A stretch of 64,000 nt of DNA from Pseudoflavonifractor sp. An85 (GTDB taxonomy: Bacteria; Bacillota; Clostridia; Oscillospirales; Oscillospiraceae). Positions 27,435 through 35,975 of the stretch are shown here, one piece after another (the stretch's first letter is position 1; each line of letters opens with the position of its first letter). The DNA lies in assembly GCF_002161235.1 (NCBI RefSeq), contig NZ_NFHE01000008.1, positions 1-64,000 on the forward strand, read 5' to 3'. Below the pieces are notes generated by a model. That model did not search any database. It was given only the letters and a program-made list of their open reading frames with translations, and had not been told where the DNA came from. The position numbers and the translations under genes were made by a program.

Positions 27435-27926
27435 ATGAAACGAGCCATCTACCCCGGCAGCTTTGACCCGGTGACGCTGGGGCATTTGAATATCATCAAG
27501 CGAGCAGCCGCGATTTTTGACGAACTGATTGTGTGCGTCATGGTCAATTCCAGCAAAAACGGACTGTTTACCCCGGAGGAGCGGGTGGATTTGATTCGAC
27601 AGGTGACCGGAGAGCTGCCCAACGTGAAGGTGGACTGTTCCCGGCAGCTGTTGGCGGATTACGCCCGGGAGCATGGAGCCAAGGTGCTGGTCAAGGGCCT
27701 GCGGGCGGTGTCCGACTACGAGTCGGAGATCCAAATGGCCATGATCAATGCCAAGCTGTACCAGGAGCTGGATACGGTATTTTTGTACACCAGCCCCAAG
27801 TACGCCTATCTCAGCTCCACCGTTGTGAAGGAAATGGCACGCTACGGGGCAGATCTTTCGGATTTTGTCCCCAGACAAATTATAGATCAGGTTCAAAACA
27901 GGGTAAATGGAACCCTGGAACGGTAA
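27435..27926 (+). CDS. coaD: Pantetheine-phosphate adenylyltransferase
   Basis: A 163-residue PPAT of the nucleotidyltransferase superfamily, catalysing the penultimate step of coenzyme A synthesis. The signature YPGSFDPVTLGHLNII (TxGH) opens the protein; KGLRAVSDYE and the C-terminal YLSSTVVKEMA loop are intact. It follows rsmD by 3 bases and leads into the coiled-coil gene. Confidence 0.96.
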   Translation: MKRAIYPGSFDPVTLGHLNIIKRAAAIFDELIVCVMVNSSKNGLFTPEERVDLIRQVTGELPNVKVDCSRQLLADYAREHGAKVLVKGLRAVSDYESEIQMAMINAKLYQELDTVFLYTSPKYAYLSSTVVKEMARYGADLSDFVPRQIIDQVQNRVNGTLER

Positions 27927-27939
27927 GGAGGAATCATCC

Positions 27940-28452
27940 ATGGCAACCACAGTGGAAGAATTGCTGAATATGCTGTTTGATATGATTGATGAGGCCAAGA
28001 ATGCGCCCTTGAGCTCGGAGAAGTGCGTCATCGAGCGGGACAAGGCCCTGGACTTGGTGGAGGACATCAAGGCCCAGCTGCCCGTGGAGCTGGCTGAGGC
28101 CCGCAAGGTGCTCAACAACCGCAATGAGTTGGTGGCCAGCGCCAAGCGTGAGGCGGAGGAACTGCACAAGCGCGCCGAGACTGAGGCCCGCCGCCTGGTC
28201 AGTGAGACCGAAGTCATGGCGGTAGCCCGACAGAAGGCCACCGAGATGATGGCCCAGGCCGATCAGAAGGCCAAGGAAGTGCGCAATGCTGCCAACCAGT
28301 ATTGTGACGATGTGATGCGCCGTGCCGAGGAGGCATTGGGTGACGCCCACACGGAAATGCGCCGGGTTCAGGCCAAGTTCCGGGAGGCTATGGGTACTCC
28401 CAGCACCACAACCTCTGCCAATCGCATGTACGACGCTGAGGCAGACGAATAA
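27940..28452 (+). CDS. Coiled-coil protein (F0 subunit b / V-ATPase subunit-like), function unknown
   Basis: A 170-residue, highly charged, almost wholly helical protein. The central part (about residues 45-150) is a long alanine- and glutamate-rich coiled coil (AKREAEELHKRAETEARRL). No membrane segment is seen. Such proteins are often labelled ATPase-like because of coiled-coil similarity only. It lies between coaD and the division cluster, so a structural or cell-division role is a guess. ATG 27940 has AAGGAGGAA upstream. Confidence 0.7.
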   Translation: MATTVEELLNMLFDMIDEAKNAPLSSEKCVIERDKALDLVEDIKAQLPVELAEARKVLNNRNELVASAKREAEELHKRAETEARRLVSETEVMAVARQKATEMMAQADQKAKEVRNAANQYCDDVMRRAEEALGDAHTEMRRVQAKFREAMGTPSTTTSANRMYDAEADE

Positions 28453-28462
28453 GCAAGATGTG

Positions 28463-28507
28463 AATGGAGGACCGCAGGATGGCGCACATTCTGTGGTCCT
28501 CCATTTT
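28463..28507 (+). terminator. Terminator after the uvrC-coaD gene group
   Basis: Fifteen base pairs (AATGGAGGACCGCAG with its partner, including one G-U) around a 13-base loop, followed by a short TTTT. The remaining gap to 28636 contains a small GACGG/CCGTC hairpin near 28526 but no gene. Confidence 0.75.
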
Positions 28508-28636
28508 ACTCCACGCCCGGAGCACGACGGATTGAAACCGTCGAAAAGTGAATGAATTTGTGGTAACAATCTAAAATGATGGCTTAATTCACGAAATTAT
28601 TCATGAAAACTTCATATTTTTCCAGGAAAAAAGTCC

Positions 28637-28665
28637 TTGCAATTTCACACAGGGGGATGTATACT
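28637..28665 (+). promoter_or_regulatory. Promoter of the division and cell-wall cluster
   Basis: TTGCAA, 17-base spacer, TATACT. It lies immediately upstream of the repeated MraZ-type boxes. Confidence 0.75.
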
Positions 28666-28675
28666 AGGAATACAT

Positions 28676-28705
28676 TGGAGTGAAATGGAGTGAAATGGAG
28701 GGACG
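28676..28705 (+). promoter_or_regulatory. MraZ operator: three 10-bp direct repeats
   Basis: TGGAGTGAAA occurs twice (28676-28695) followed by TGGAGGGACG. One-turn spacing of TGGAG/TGGGN-type boxes before mraZ is the known autoregulatory MraZ site in other bacteria. The third box contains the mraZ ribosome site, so bound protein or a bound ribosome would compete if the mRNA carried it. Confidence 0.75.
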
Positions 28706-28709
28706 CAAG

Positions 28710-29126
28710 ATGACTGGCACCTACGAGCATAGTCTTGACAGCGCTGGTCGTCTCATTGTGCCGTCCAAGCTCCGGGAGGAATTGGGCTCCCAGTTTTACC
28801 TGGCTGTGGGGGTCAAGGAGAACTTGACCTTGTACCCCATGGCGGCGTGGAACAAGCTCCAAGAGCGGGTGGCCAGCCTGACCACCGCGCAAGCAGCCTC
28901 CATGGATGTATTCTTTGCCGCTGCCCAGCTGTGTGAGCCGGACAAGCAGTGGCGGTTTCAGGTGCCCTCTTATTTGAAGGACTATGCCAAGATTGATCGG
29001 GATGTGGTCATCACCGGCAACAATGACCGGGCTCAGATTTGGAGCGCGGAGAATTGGAAGGCCAAGACCCAGCAACAGCTCAACCCCGAGCATATCTCGG
29101 CCTTGCTGGAAGGATTGGGGATTTGA
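28710..29126 (+). CDS. mraZ: Transcriptional regulator MraZ
   Basis: A 138-residue AbrB-fold protein with two MraZ swapped-hairpin repeats: one near GTYEHSLDSAGRLIVPSKLREELG and a degenerate second near DKQWRFQVPSYLKDYAKI. It forms rings that bind repeated boxes upstream of the division cluster and repress it. ATG 28710 follows GGAGGG. First gene of the cluster; rsmH starts 3 bases after its stop. Confidence 0.92.
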   Translation: MTGTYEHSLDSAGRLIVPSKLREELGSQFYLAVGVKENLTLYPMAAWNKLQERVASLTTAQAASMDVFFAAAQLCEPDKQWRFQVPSYLKDYAKIDRDVVITGNNDRAQIWSAENWKAKTQQQLNPEHISALLEGLGI

Positions 29127-29129
29127 TCC

Positions 29130-30062
29130 ATGGAATATACGCATAAATCTGTGCTGCTCCAGGAGTGCCTGGACGGCTTGAACATCAAGCCCGATGGCAT
29201 CTATGTGGATGGCACGTTGGGCCGGGCGGGGCATTCGAGAGAGATTGCCAAACGCCTGACCGGTGGCCGACTCATCGGCATCGACCGGGATGCCGCCGCT
29301 TTGGAAGCGGCGCCTGCCCGCTTGGAAGGGCTCATGGACCGGGTAACCCTGGTGCGTGGCAACTTCAGCCAGGTGGGAGAGATTTTACATCAGCTGGGCA
29401 TTGCCCATGTGGATGGAATGCTGTTTGACCTGGGTGTGTCCTCTCCCCAGCTGGATGAGGCGGCCCGTGGTTTTTCCTATTTGCAGGATGCTCCCCTGGA
29501 CATGCGGATGGATCAATCTGCGGCCCTCACTGCCTATGACGTGGTCAACGGCTGGTCCCAGGAGGAATTGAAACGAATTTTATGGCAGTATGGGGAGGAG
29601 CGATACGCCGGCCCCATCGCCGCTGCCATTGTGCGCCGGCGCGGTCAGGCCCCGGTGGAAACCACTCTGGAGCTGGCGGAAACCATTCGCAGCGCCATGC
29701 CCGCCAAAGCCTGTCGGGAGAAGCAGCACCCCGCCAAGCGTTCTTTCCAGGCCATTCGCATCGCCGTCAACGACGAGTTGGGCGAGGTGGAGCGGATGCT
29801 GGACACCGCTTTGGATCTGCTCAACCCCGGTGGACGACTGGCCATCATTTCCTTCCACTCCCTGGAGGATCGGCTGGTGAAGACCGCCTACGCCGGGTGG
29901 GCCAAGGGATGCACCTGTCCCCCGGATTTTCCCGTGTGTGTGTGTGGAAAGACCCCCAAGGTGCGTCTGGTGGGGAAAAAGCCCATTGTGTCTACCCCAG
30001 AAGAATTAGAAGAGAATCCAAGAGCTCGCAGCGCCAAGCTTCGCGTGGCGGAGAAGCTGTGA
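29130..30062 (+). CDS. rsmH: 16S rRNA (cytosine(1402)-N4)-methyltransferase RsmH
   Basis: A 310-residue RsmH (MraW). The opening HKSVLLQECLDGLNI, the SAM motif VDGTLGRAGHS, FDLGVSSPQLD, and C-terminal FHSLEDRLVK are intact. It methylates the ribosomal P-site cytidine. Conserved second gene of the cluster. Confidence 0.97.
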   Translation: MEYTHKSVLLQECLDGLNIKPDGIYVDGTLGRAGHSREIAKRLTGGRLIGIDRDAAALEAAPARLEGLMDRVTLVRGNFSQVGEILHQLGIAHVDGMLFDLGVSSPQLDEAARGFSYLQDAPLDMRMDQSAALTAYDVVNGWSQEELKRILWQYGEERYAGPIAAAIVRRRGQAPVETTLELAETIRSAMPAKACREKQHPAKRSFQAIRIAVNDELGEVERMLDTALDLLNPGGRLAIISFHSLEDRLVKTAYAGWAKGCTCPPDFPVCVCGKTPKVRLVGKKPIVSTPEELEENPRARSAKLRVAEKL

Positions 30063-30088
30063 GAAGAAGATAAAAGGAGACGTTCGCC

Positions 30089-30622
30089 ATGGCAACCCAG
30101 CGGAAAGTCAGATCCTATGCCACGTACGGAAATGTGGCTTATAAAGTGGACAGCAGCGCACAAACCAAGGAGCGCAGAAGGGTCGAGCAGCCTCGTCGTC
30201 CCCGGGTACAGCCTCGGGAGCGGGTGGCATCCCGGCCCCAGGTGCAGGTCCGACAGCAGAGCGCTGTGGCTCCCTTCACCATTGTGGGCTTTGTGGCTGC
30301 CATTGCCTGCGCCCTGCTGCTGGTGATTTCCAGCGCCCAGCTGGCCATGGTCAATGCCGAGACGGTGGAGCTGCGTTCCACCCTGTCTGGCCTGCAGGAT
30401 GAGAAAAAAACACTGATGGCCCAGTATGAAAAGACCTTCGACCTGTCTGCGTTGGAGCAGCTGCTCACCGCTGACGGTTCCATGGTGGAGGCGGGTGCAG
30501 GCCAGACGGTTTACCTGGACTTGTCCCAGGGAGACAGTGTGGTGTATTACGAGGAGGCCCGTCAGGGCATTTCCGGCCTGGTTCGCCAAATTGAGGAATT
30601 TCTGAGCGGCATGCTGTCATAA
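30089..30622 (+). CDS. ftsL: Cell division protein FtsL-like
   Basis: A 177-residue bitopic membrane protein: a long basic cytoplasmic N-terminus (about 60 residues), one membrane segment near 65-87 (PFTIVGFVAAIACALLLVIS), then a short coiled coil (ETVELRSTLSGLQDEKKTLMAQYEKTF, abridged) typical of FtsL/DivIC partners. Sequence conservation in this family is weak; the call rests on topology and on its position between rsmH and the transpeptidase gene. Confidence 0.8.
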   Translation: MATQRKVRSYATYGNVAYKVDSSAQTKERRRVEQPRRPRVQPRERVASRPQVQVRQQSAVAPFTIVGFVAAIACALLLVISSAQLAMVNAETVELRSTLSGLQDEKKTLMAQYEKTFDLSALEQLLTADGSMVEAGAGQTVYLDLSQGDSVVYYEEARQGISGLVRQIEEFLSGMLS

Positions 30623-30671
30623 TCGCCGCCCCAGAAGACATACATTGAAATGCGGATATAGAGAGAATGAG

Positions 30672-30712
30672 GGGCGTAAGAAAACTTCCAGTGGTTTCTT
30701 ACGCCCTTCTTG
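30672..30712 (+). promoter_or_regulatory. Terminator-like hairpin between ftsL and the transpeptidase gene
   Basis: GGGCGTAAGAAA pairs perfectly with TTTCTTACGCCC (30672-30683 with 30695-30706), followed by TTCTTGT. It may attenuate transcription inside the cluster. Confidence 0.55.
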
Positions 30713-30757
30713 TCCCGATAGGCCGCCACGCCAAACCCGAACATAGGAGCGAAAATC

Positions 30758-33178
30758 ATGCAAAAACCGAAACAAAAACAAGGCCGTACTCCTGGCCAGG
30801 GAAACCGAACCCTGTTCCGCCGTACCATTTTTCTCATGGCGGTGGTGGGGGTCTTGGCGTTTGTGCCCCTGGTCACCCAGCTGGCCAAGCTTCAAATCTT
30901 CCAGCACGACTACTGGGAGGAGCGGGCCGCCAACCAGCAGACCAAAGACGTGGCAGTGAATGCTGGACGTGGTTCCATTTACGACGCCCAGGGCCGTACC
31001 TTGGCCCGCTCTGGCACCGTCTACCAGCTCATCCTCTCTCCCCGGGACGTATTGGTCTCGGTGGATAAAGGGGACTACGAAAACGAGGACGGCACCACCA
31101 ATGAGTCCGCCTATCAGGCGGCGTTGCGGGAAAAGCGGGCTTTGATCGTCAATGGCCTGGTGAGCCTGCTGGGGCTGGACGAGGACAATCTGTGGAAGCG
31201 CATTGAGTACACCAATTCTGCCTACGAGGTGTTGGCCTACGAGATGGAAGAGGAGGATACCACGGCGGTGCGGGAGTTTATCAGCGAAAATAAATTCTCG
31301 GGTATGCTCTATTTCGCCCCCTCCAGCAAGCGATACTACCCCTATTCCTCGGTGGGTGCCCATCTGTTGGGCTTTATGGCCTACACCGAAAACAGCGGCA
31401 GCGTGAAGGTGGGCGCTCAAGGTTTGGAGGCGCTCTACCAGGATGTGTTGTCCGGAGCCACCGGCCGCGTGGTGACCTCCAAGACTGGCGCAGGCACCGA
31501 GATGCTCTCCTCTTATGAAGAGTACATCGACGCCGAGAATGGCTCCAACCTCCACTTGACCATCGATTCCTCCATCCAGTCCATGCTGGAGCAGACCTTG
31601 GCGGAGGGTGTCGAGACCTACAATGTGAAAAAAGGTGGCTTCGCCATCGCCATGGACCCCTCCACCGGTGCCATTCTGGGCATGGCCAGCAGTCCCAACT
31701 TTGACCCCAACAATTACGCCAGTGTCTTTGATCAGACCCTGTTGGATGAGCTGAAGGCTCTGGCGGAGGAATACGGGGAAGACAGCGACGAGTACAACCA
31801 GGCAGTGTCCGACGCCCTTAACCTCCAGTGGAGAAACAAAGCCCTGTCTGACACCTATGAGCCCGGTTCTACCTTTAAACCTCTGGTGGTGGCGGCAGCC
31901 CTGGAGGAGGGGGTCATCTCTCCCAACGACCACTTTTACTGTGACGGCGGCCAACAAGTGGCCGACTGGTTCATTACCTGTCATAAGCGGGCAGGACATG
32001 GAGATCAAACATTGACCCAGGTGCTGGAGAACTCCTGCAACGACGGTATGATGCAGATTGTCCAGAAGTTGGGAGCAGACACCTTCTGGGACTACCTGGA
32101 GAATTATGGCCTGTTTGACTCCACCGGTATCGACCTATTTGGCGAGGGAACCAGTGTCTTCTGGCCCGGCGGCAAGGACTTTTTCACCAGCATCTACGGT
32201 GAGACTTCCGTGGCCACCGCCTCCTTCGGTCAGACCTTTAAGATTACCCCCATTCAGATGGCCACTGCATTTGCCTCTATGATCAACGGCGGCCATTTGT
32301 TGGAGCCCTACGTGGTGCAGTCGGTGAGCGACGACGACGGCAACAGCACCTACTACCACCAGGTGCAGGAGGTGCGCCAGGTCATCAGCGAGGAGACCTC
32401 TTCCACCCTCCGCGGTATGCTGGAGAGCGTGGTGGCTGGCCCCTCCGCCTCTGGCCGCAACGCCTATATGGCGGGCTACCGCATCGGCGGTAAGACCGGT
32501 ACCTCCCAGAAGCGAGATGAAAAGACCGGCGACCTGATCTGTTCCTTCATGGGCTTTGCCCCGGTGGATAACCCCAAAGTGCTGGTGCTGCTGGCCTACG
32601 ACTCCCCCGAGCAGTCGGCCTCCAACTCCAACTACACCCCCTCCGGCACCTACATCAGCGGTGGTAACATTGCCGCCCCCATGGCCGGGCAGCTGCTGGC
32701 CGACATTCTGGACTACATGGGTGTGGAGAAGCAGTATACCACCGACGAGCTGGAAGCTTCGGACACCACCATGATCAACGTCACCGGCTATGAGCTCACC
32801 GTGGCCAAGGGCCTGCTCACCGACCGCGGCATCCGCTGCCGTACGGTGGGTACCGGCAACACCGTCACCGGCCAGCTTCCCGCTGCTGGTGTGACCATTC
32901 CGGGCAGTTCCACCGTCATTTTGTACCTGGGCGAGGAAGTGCCTACGGCCAAGGTGAAGGTGCCCGATCTCTCTGGTCTGAGCCCCTCGGAGGCCAAAAA
33001 TACCCTGGAAGAAATGGGACTGTTCTTGCGTGCCACTGGCGTCACCGACGATGGCGGAAACATGGAGGCCATGAGCCAGACCATCGCCGCCGGCACCGAG
33101 GTGTCCCCAGGTACAGTCGTGGAAGTGAGGTTTGTCAGCAGTGTTATCGACTACGCCGATCAACAACTCCCAGATTGA
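30758..33178 (+). CDS. Class B penicillin-binding protein with PASTA domains (SpoVD/FtsI type)
   Basis: An 806-residue peptidoglycan transpeptidase. One N-terminal membrane anchor (about residues 25-45), a dimerisation domain, then the transpeptidase domain with catalytic STFK (in YEPGSTFKP), the SCN motif and KTG (GKTGTSQ). Two C-terminal PASTA domains cover about residues 670-800. PASTA tails mark the SpoVD and PBP2x/FtsI groups; which role applies (septation or spore cortex) cannot be decided, since no second copy is in the window. The 3' end overlaps the Mur-ligase-like gene. Confidence 0.92.
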   Translation: MQKPKQKQGRTPGQGNRTLFRRTIFLMAVVGVLAFVPLVTQLAKLQIFQHDYWEERAANQQTKDVAVNAGRGSIYDAQGRTLARSGTVYQLILSPRDVLVSVDKGDYENEDGTTNESAYQAALREKRALIVNGLVSLLGLDEDNLWKRIEYTNSAYEVLAYEMEEEDTTAVREFISENKFSGMLYFAPSSKRYYPYSSVGAHLLGFMAYTENSGSVKVGAQGLEALYQDVLSGATGRVVTSKTGAGTEMLSSYEEYIDAENGSNLHLTIDSSIQSMLEQTLAEGVETYNVKKGGFAIAMDPSTGAILGMASSPNFDPNNYASVFDQTLLDELKALAEEYGEDSDEYNQAVSDALNLQWRNKALSDTYEPGSTFKPLVVAAALEEGVISPNDHFYCDGGQQVADWFITCHKRAGHGDQTLTQVLENSCNDGMMQIVQKLGADTFWDYLENYGLFDSTGIDLFGEGTSVFWPGGKDFFTSIYGETSVATASFGQTFKITPIQMATAFASMINGGHLLEPYVVQSVSDDDGNSTYYHQVQEVRQVISEETSSTLRGMLESVVAGPSASGRNAYMAGYRIGGKTGTSQKRDEKTGDLICSFMGFAPVDNPKVLVLLAYDSPEQSASNSNYTPSGTYISGGNIAAPMAGQLLADILDYMGVEKQYTTDELEASDTTMINVTGYELTVAKGLLTDRGIRCRTVGTGNTVTGQLPAAGVTIPGSSTVILYLGEEVPTAKVKVPDLSGLSPSEAKNTLEEMGLFLRATGVTDDGGNMEAMSQTIAAGTEVSPGTVVEVRFVSSVIDYADQQLPD

Positions 33179-33686
33179 CGAGCCCATCGCTGTGGTAGGG
33201 CGGGGCCATACGGCCACCGCCCGACTGCTGCGGCGGATGATTGGTGCCCCGGTGGTGGAACTCACTCCCTATGAGGCAGTGATGGGCCGCCACCCCCATT
33301 CCCGGTATCGTGCGGTGGTGGTGGAAAACTTTGAGCCCCGGGATCGCCGCAGCCTTTCCCCCTGTGCCGTGGCTCGGTGGGAACTGGCCCAGCGAGCAGG
33401 AGTCACCGTGGTGGCTCTGGACGACGGGGAGGGGCGGCGCTTGGCGGGAGCCATGCCCCGGCAGGTGTTTGCCTACTCCGACGGAAAGCCCCAGGCGGAT
33501 TTGACGGCAAAAAACGTGTGCATGCGCCACCAGCGTGTGGAGTTTGAAGCCCTTACCCAAAGAGATTTACTCCGGGTGCGGGTGCCCCAAGGCCAAGGCG
33601 GCCTGTATGAGAGCTTGGCTGCCCTGGCGGCGGCTGTGGCGCTGGGTATGCCCCTGGAGCAGGCGGCCCGGAGTCTGGAAGACTAA
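33132..33686 (+). CDS. Mur-ligase-like fragment lacking ATP-binding and C-terminal domains
   Basis: A 184-residue protein in the place where murE/murF are usually found. Residues from about 95 on align in pattern with the central domain of MurE/MurF: VTVVALDDGEGRRLA resembles the NADDPYGR segment, then AYSDG and DLTAKNV strands, and GGLYESLAALAAAVALGMPLEQAARSLE resembles the end of the central domain. The P-loop (GTNGKT) and the whole ligand-binding C-terminal domain are missing. It is thus unlikely to be a ligase; it may be a decayed gene or a repurposed pseudoenzyme. TTG 33132 is the longest start; GTG 33141 is possible. It overlaps the transpeptidase gene by 47 bases. Confidence 0.6.
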   Translation: MSAVLSTTPINNSQIDEPIAVVGRGHTATARLLRRMIGAPVVELTPYEAVMGRHPHSRYRAVVVENFEPRDRRSLSPCAVARWELAQRAGVTVVALDDGEGRRLAGAMPRQVFAYSDGKPQADLTAKNVCMRHQRVEFEALTQRDLLRVRVPQGQGGLYESLAALAAAVALGMPLEQAARSLED

Positions 33687-33719
33687 GAGATACGAAAGAG
33701 CGTGTGGAGGTTTTTGACC

Positions 33720-34706
33720 ATGATGAGTTTAGCAGCAGCGGCAACGGCATTTCTGGTGTCGGCGGTGGTGGGAAAGTTTCTCATTCCCGTTCTCCGCGCC
33801 ATGAAGGCGGGACAGTCCATCAAGGAGATCGGTCCCAACTGGCATATGACCAAGCAGGGCACCCCCACCATGGGTGGCATCATGTTTATGGTGGGCATCA
33901 CGGTGGCAGTCTTGGTGTTCTGTTGGCAGGACATGGCCCGGGGGGACTGGTCGGCCCTCATCGTGCTGGGTCTGGCCCTGGTATACGGGGGCATCGGATT
34001 CATTGACGACTTCGCCAAGGTGAAGAAAAAGGAGAACACCGGCCTCACTGCCGGATGGAAGCTGTTGTTGCAGCTGGCTGTGGCCGTGGCTTTCCTGGCC
34101 CTGATGCGCCACCACGGCTACCTGTCTCCCAACTTGTACATTCCCTTTGCCAACATTACCATCCCTCTGCCTTGGGCGCTGTATCTGGTGTTTGCCGCCT
34201 TTGTCCTGGTGGGGTGTGTCAACTCGGTGAACCTCACCGACGGTCTGGACGGTCTGGCGGGTTCCGTGACCCTGCCTGTGGCCATTTTCTTCTCCCTGCT
34301 GGCTGCCTGGTGGGAGAAGGGGAGCGTGGGCGTGTTTGCTGCCGCTCTGGCCGGAGGCATTTTGGGCTTTCTGATTTACAACTTCTATCCCGCCAAGGTG
34401 TTCATGGGAGACACCGGATCCCTGTTTTTGGGTGGAGCGGTGTGTGGCATGGCCTTTGCTGTGGATGCCCCTTTGATTCTCGTCCCGGTGGGCATCATCT
34501 ACATCGCTGAGACCATGAGTGACATCATCCAGGTGGGCTACTTCAAGCTCACCCACGGCAAGCGGATTTTCCGCATGGCCCCCCTCCACCATCATCTGGA
34601 GCTGGGCGGATGGAGCGAGGTGCGCATTGTGCTCACCTTTGCCGCCATCACTGTGGCCTTCTGCCTGCTGGCCTTTGCGGGCGTGATGTACCGCTACGGC
34701 GTGTAA
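33720..34706 (+). CDS. mraY: Phospho-N-acetylmuramoyl-pentapeptide-transferase MraY
   Basis: A 328-residue polytopic membrane enzyme with about ten membrane segments. It makes lipid I from UDP-MurNAc-pentapeptide and undecaprenyl phosphate. TPTMGG, GFIDDFAK, NLTDGLDGLAG, MGDTGSLFLGG and APLHHHLE motifs are all intact. ATG 33720 lies 9 bases after GGAGG; an adjacent ATG at 33723 is an alternative. ftsW follows directly; murD, often found here, is absent. Confidence 0.97.
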   Translation: MMSLAAAATAFLVSAVVGKFLIPVLRAMKAGQSIKEIGPNWHMTKQGTPTMGGIMFMVGITVAVLVFCWQDMARGDWSALIVLGLALVYGGIGFIDDFAKVKKKENTGLTAGWKLLLQLAVAVAFLALMRHHGYLSPNLYIPFANITIPLPWALYLVFAAFVLVGCVNSVNLTDGLDGLAGSVTLPVAIFFSLLAAWWEKGSVGVFAAALAGGILGFLIYNFYPAKVFMGDTGSLFLGGAVCGMAFAVDAPLILVPVGIIYIAETMSDIIQVGYFKLTHGKRIFRMAPLHHHLELGGWSEVRIVLTFAAITVAFCLLAFAGVMYRYGV

Positions 34707-34738
34707 TGCAACCATTTCCCTAGGAAGGAGGCGCACCA

Positions 34739-35965
34739 GTGCGCAAGAAAGCAAAACGAGATCTGACCATAGAGCAGCAGCTGGCCCGGGGCCCGCTGGA
34801 TCTGCCCTATTTGGCCCTGGTGCTGCTACTGACCGCCATTGGCCTGATTATGCTTCTCTCCGCCTCCTACGCTTCGGCCTATTATAACCTGGACCCCAGC
34901 GTGGACACCGGCGGAAACCCCTACTACTATTTTATGGGCCAGTTGAAGATGGCCATTCCCGGCATTATCATCATGATCCTGGTGTCCAAATTCGATTATC
35001 AGCGGTGGCGTCTGCTGTCGGTGCCTGCCATTATAGGCAGTATCTTTTTGCTGCTGCTGATTTTCACCCCTCTGGGCCGAACCAGTAACGGCGCACGGCG
35101 CTGGCTGGACATCGGTTTTTCCTTCCAGCCCTCGGAGCTGGTAAAAGTGGCGGTGATTTTGTTCTTTGCCGCCCGCCTGTCCAAGCGGAAAGACCAGATC
35201 AAAGCTCCTCCCAAGAAGTGGGATCGCCGCACTTTGCGGGGCCGCATGGGGGAGTTTGCGGAAAACATCGGCTTGTTGGAGCTGGTGCCCTACGGCCTGA
35301 TCTTGCTGGTGATTCTGTTCCTGCTCTACAAGCAGCCCCATATGTCGGGCATGATCCTGGTGTGTTCGGGGGCAGCGGCGGTGCTGTTTGCCTCAGGCAT
35401 CCGTCTGTACTGGTTTGTGGGCGGCGGCAGCCTGGTGGCGGCGGCTCTGGTGTTCTTGATTACCCAGACCGAGTACATGACAGCCCGTATTCAGTCCTGG
35501 CTGGACCCCCTCAGCGACTTGCAGGGAGACGGCTATCAGCTGTGGCAGTCCCAGATTGCCATCGGTTCCGGTGGCCTGCTGGGGCTAGGGCTGGGCAACA
35601 GCCGCCAGAAGTACATGTTCCTTCCTGAAGAGCACAACGACTTTGTGTTTGCCATTGTGTGTGAGGAACTGGGCCTCATTGGCGCCTGCCTCATCATCGT
35701 GCTCTTTGCTCTGCTCATCATCCGGGGCTACTGGCTGGCGCTCCACGCCCGGGACCGCTTCGGCAGTCTGCTCATTGTGGGCATCAACACCCAGCTGGCC
35801 GCCCAGGTCATTTTGAACATCGGCGTGGTCACCGGCGCTCTGCCCACCACCGGCATTTCGCTGCCCTTCTTCAGCTACGGCGGCACGGCCTTGGTGGTGC
35901 AGCTGGCGGAAGTGGGCATCATATTAGCGGTGTCCAGGCAAATTGTAGCGCCAAAAGCAGAGTAG
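34739..35965 (+). CDS. ftsW: Lipid II polymerase FtsW (SEDS family)
   Basis: A 408-residue SEDS-family glycosyltransferase with about ten membrane segments and a basic N-terminus. It polymerises lipid II at the septum with its class B PBP partner. A catalytic-loop region and the C-terminal GALPTTGISLPFFSYGGT motif are present. GTG start at 34739 with AAGGAGG upstream. A SpoVE or RodA role is possible by sequence, but the cluster position favours FtsW. Confidence 0.93.
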   Translation: MRKKAKRDLTIEQQLARGPLDLPYLALVLLLTAIGLIMLLSASYASAYYNLDPSVDTGGNPYYYFMGQLKMAIPGIIIMILVSKFDYQRWRLLSVPAIIGSIFLLLLIFTPLGRTSNGARRWLDIGFSFQPSELVKVAVILFFAARLSKRKDQIKAPPKKWDRRTLRGRMGEFAENIGLLELVPYGLILLVILFLLYKQPHMSGMILVCSGAAAVLFASGIRLYWFVGGGSLVAAALVFLITQTEYMTARIQSWLDPLSDLQGDGYQLWQSQIAIGSGGLLGLGLGNSRQKYMFLPEEHNDFVFAIVCEELGLIGACLIIVLFALLIIRGYWLALHARDRFGSLLIVGINTQLAAQVILNIGVVTGALPTTGISLPFFSYGGTALVVQLAEVGIILAVSRQIVAPKAE

Positions 35966-35975
35966 GAGGAGCGGC

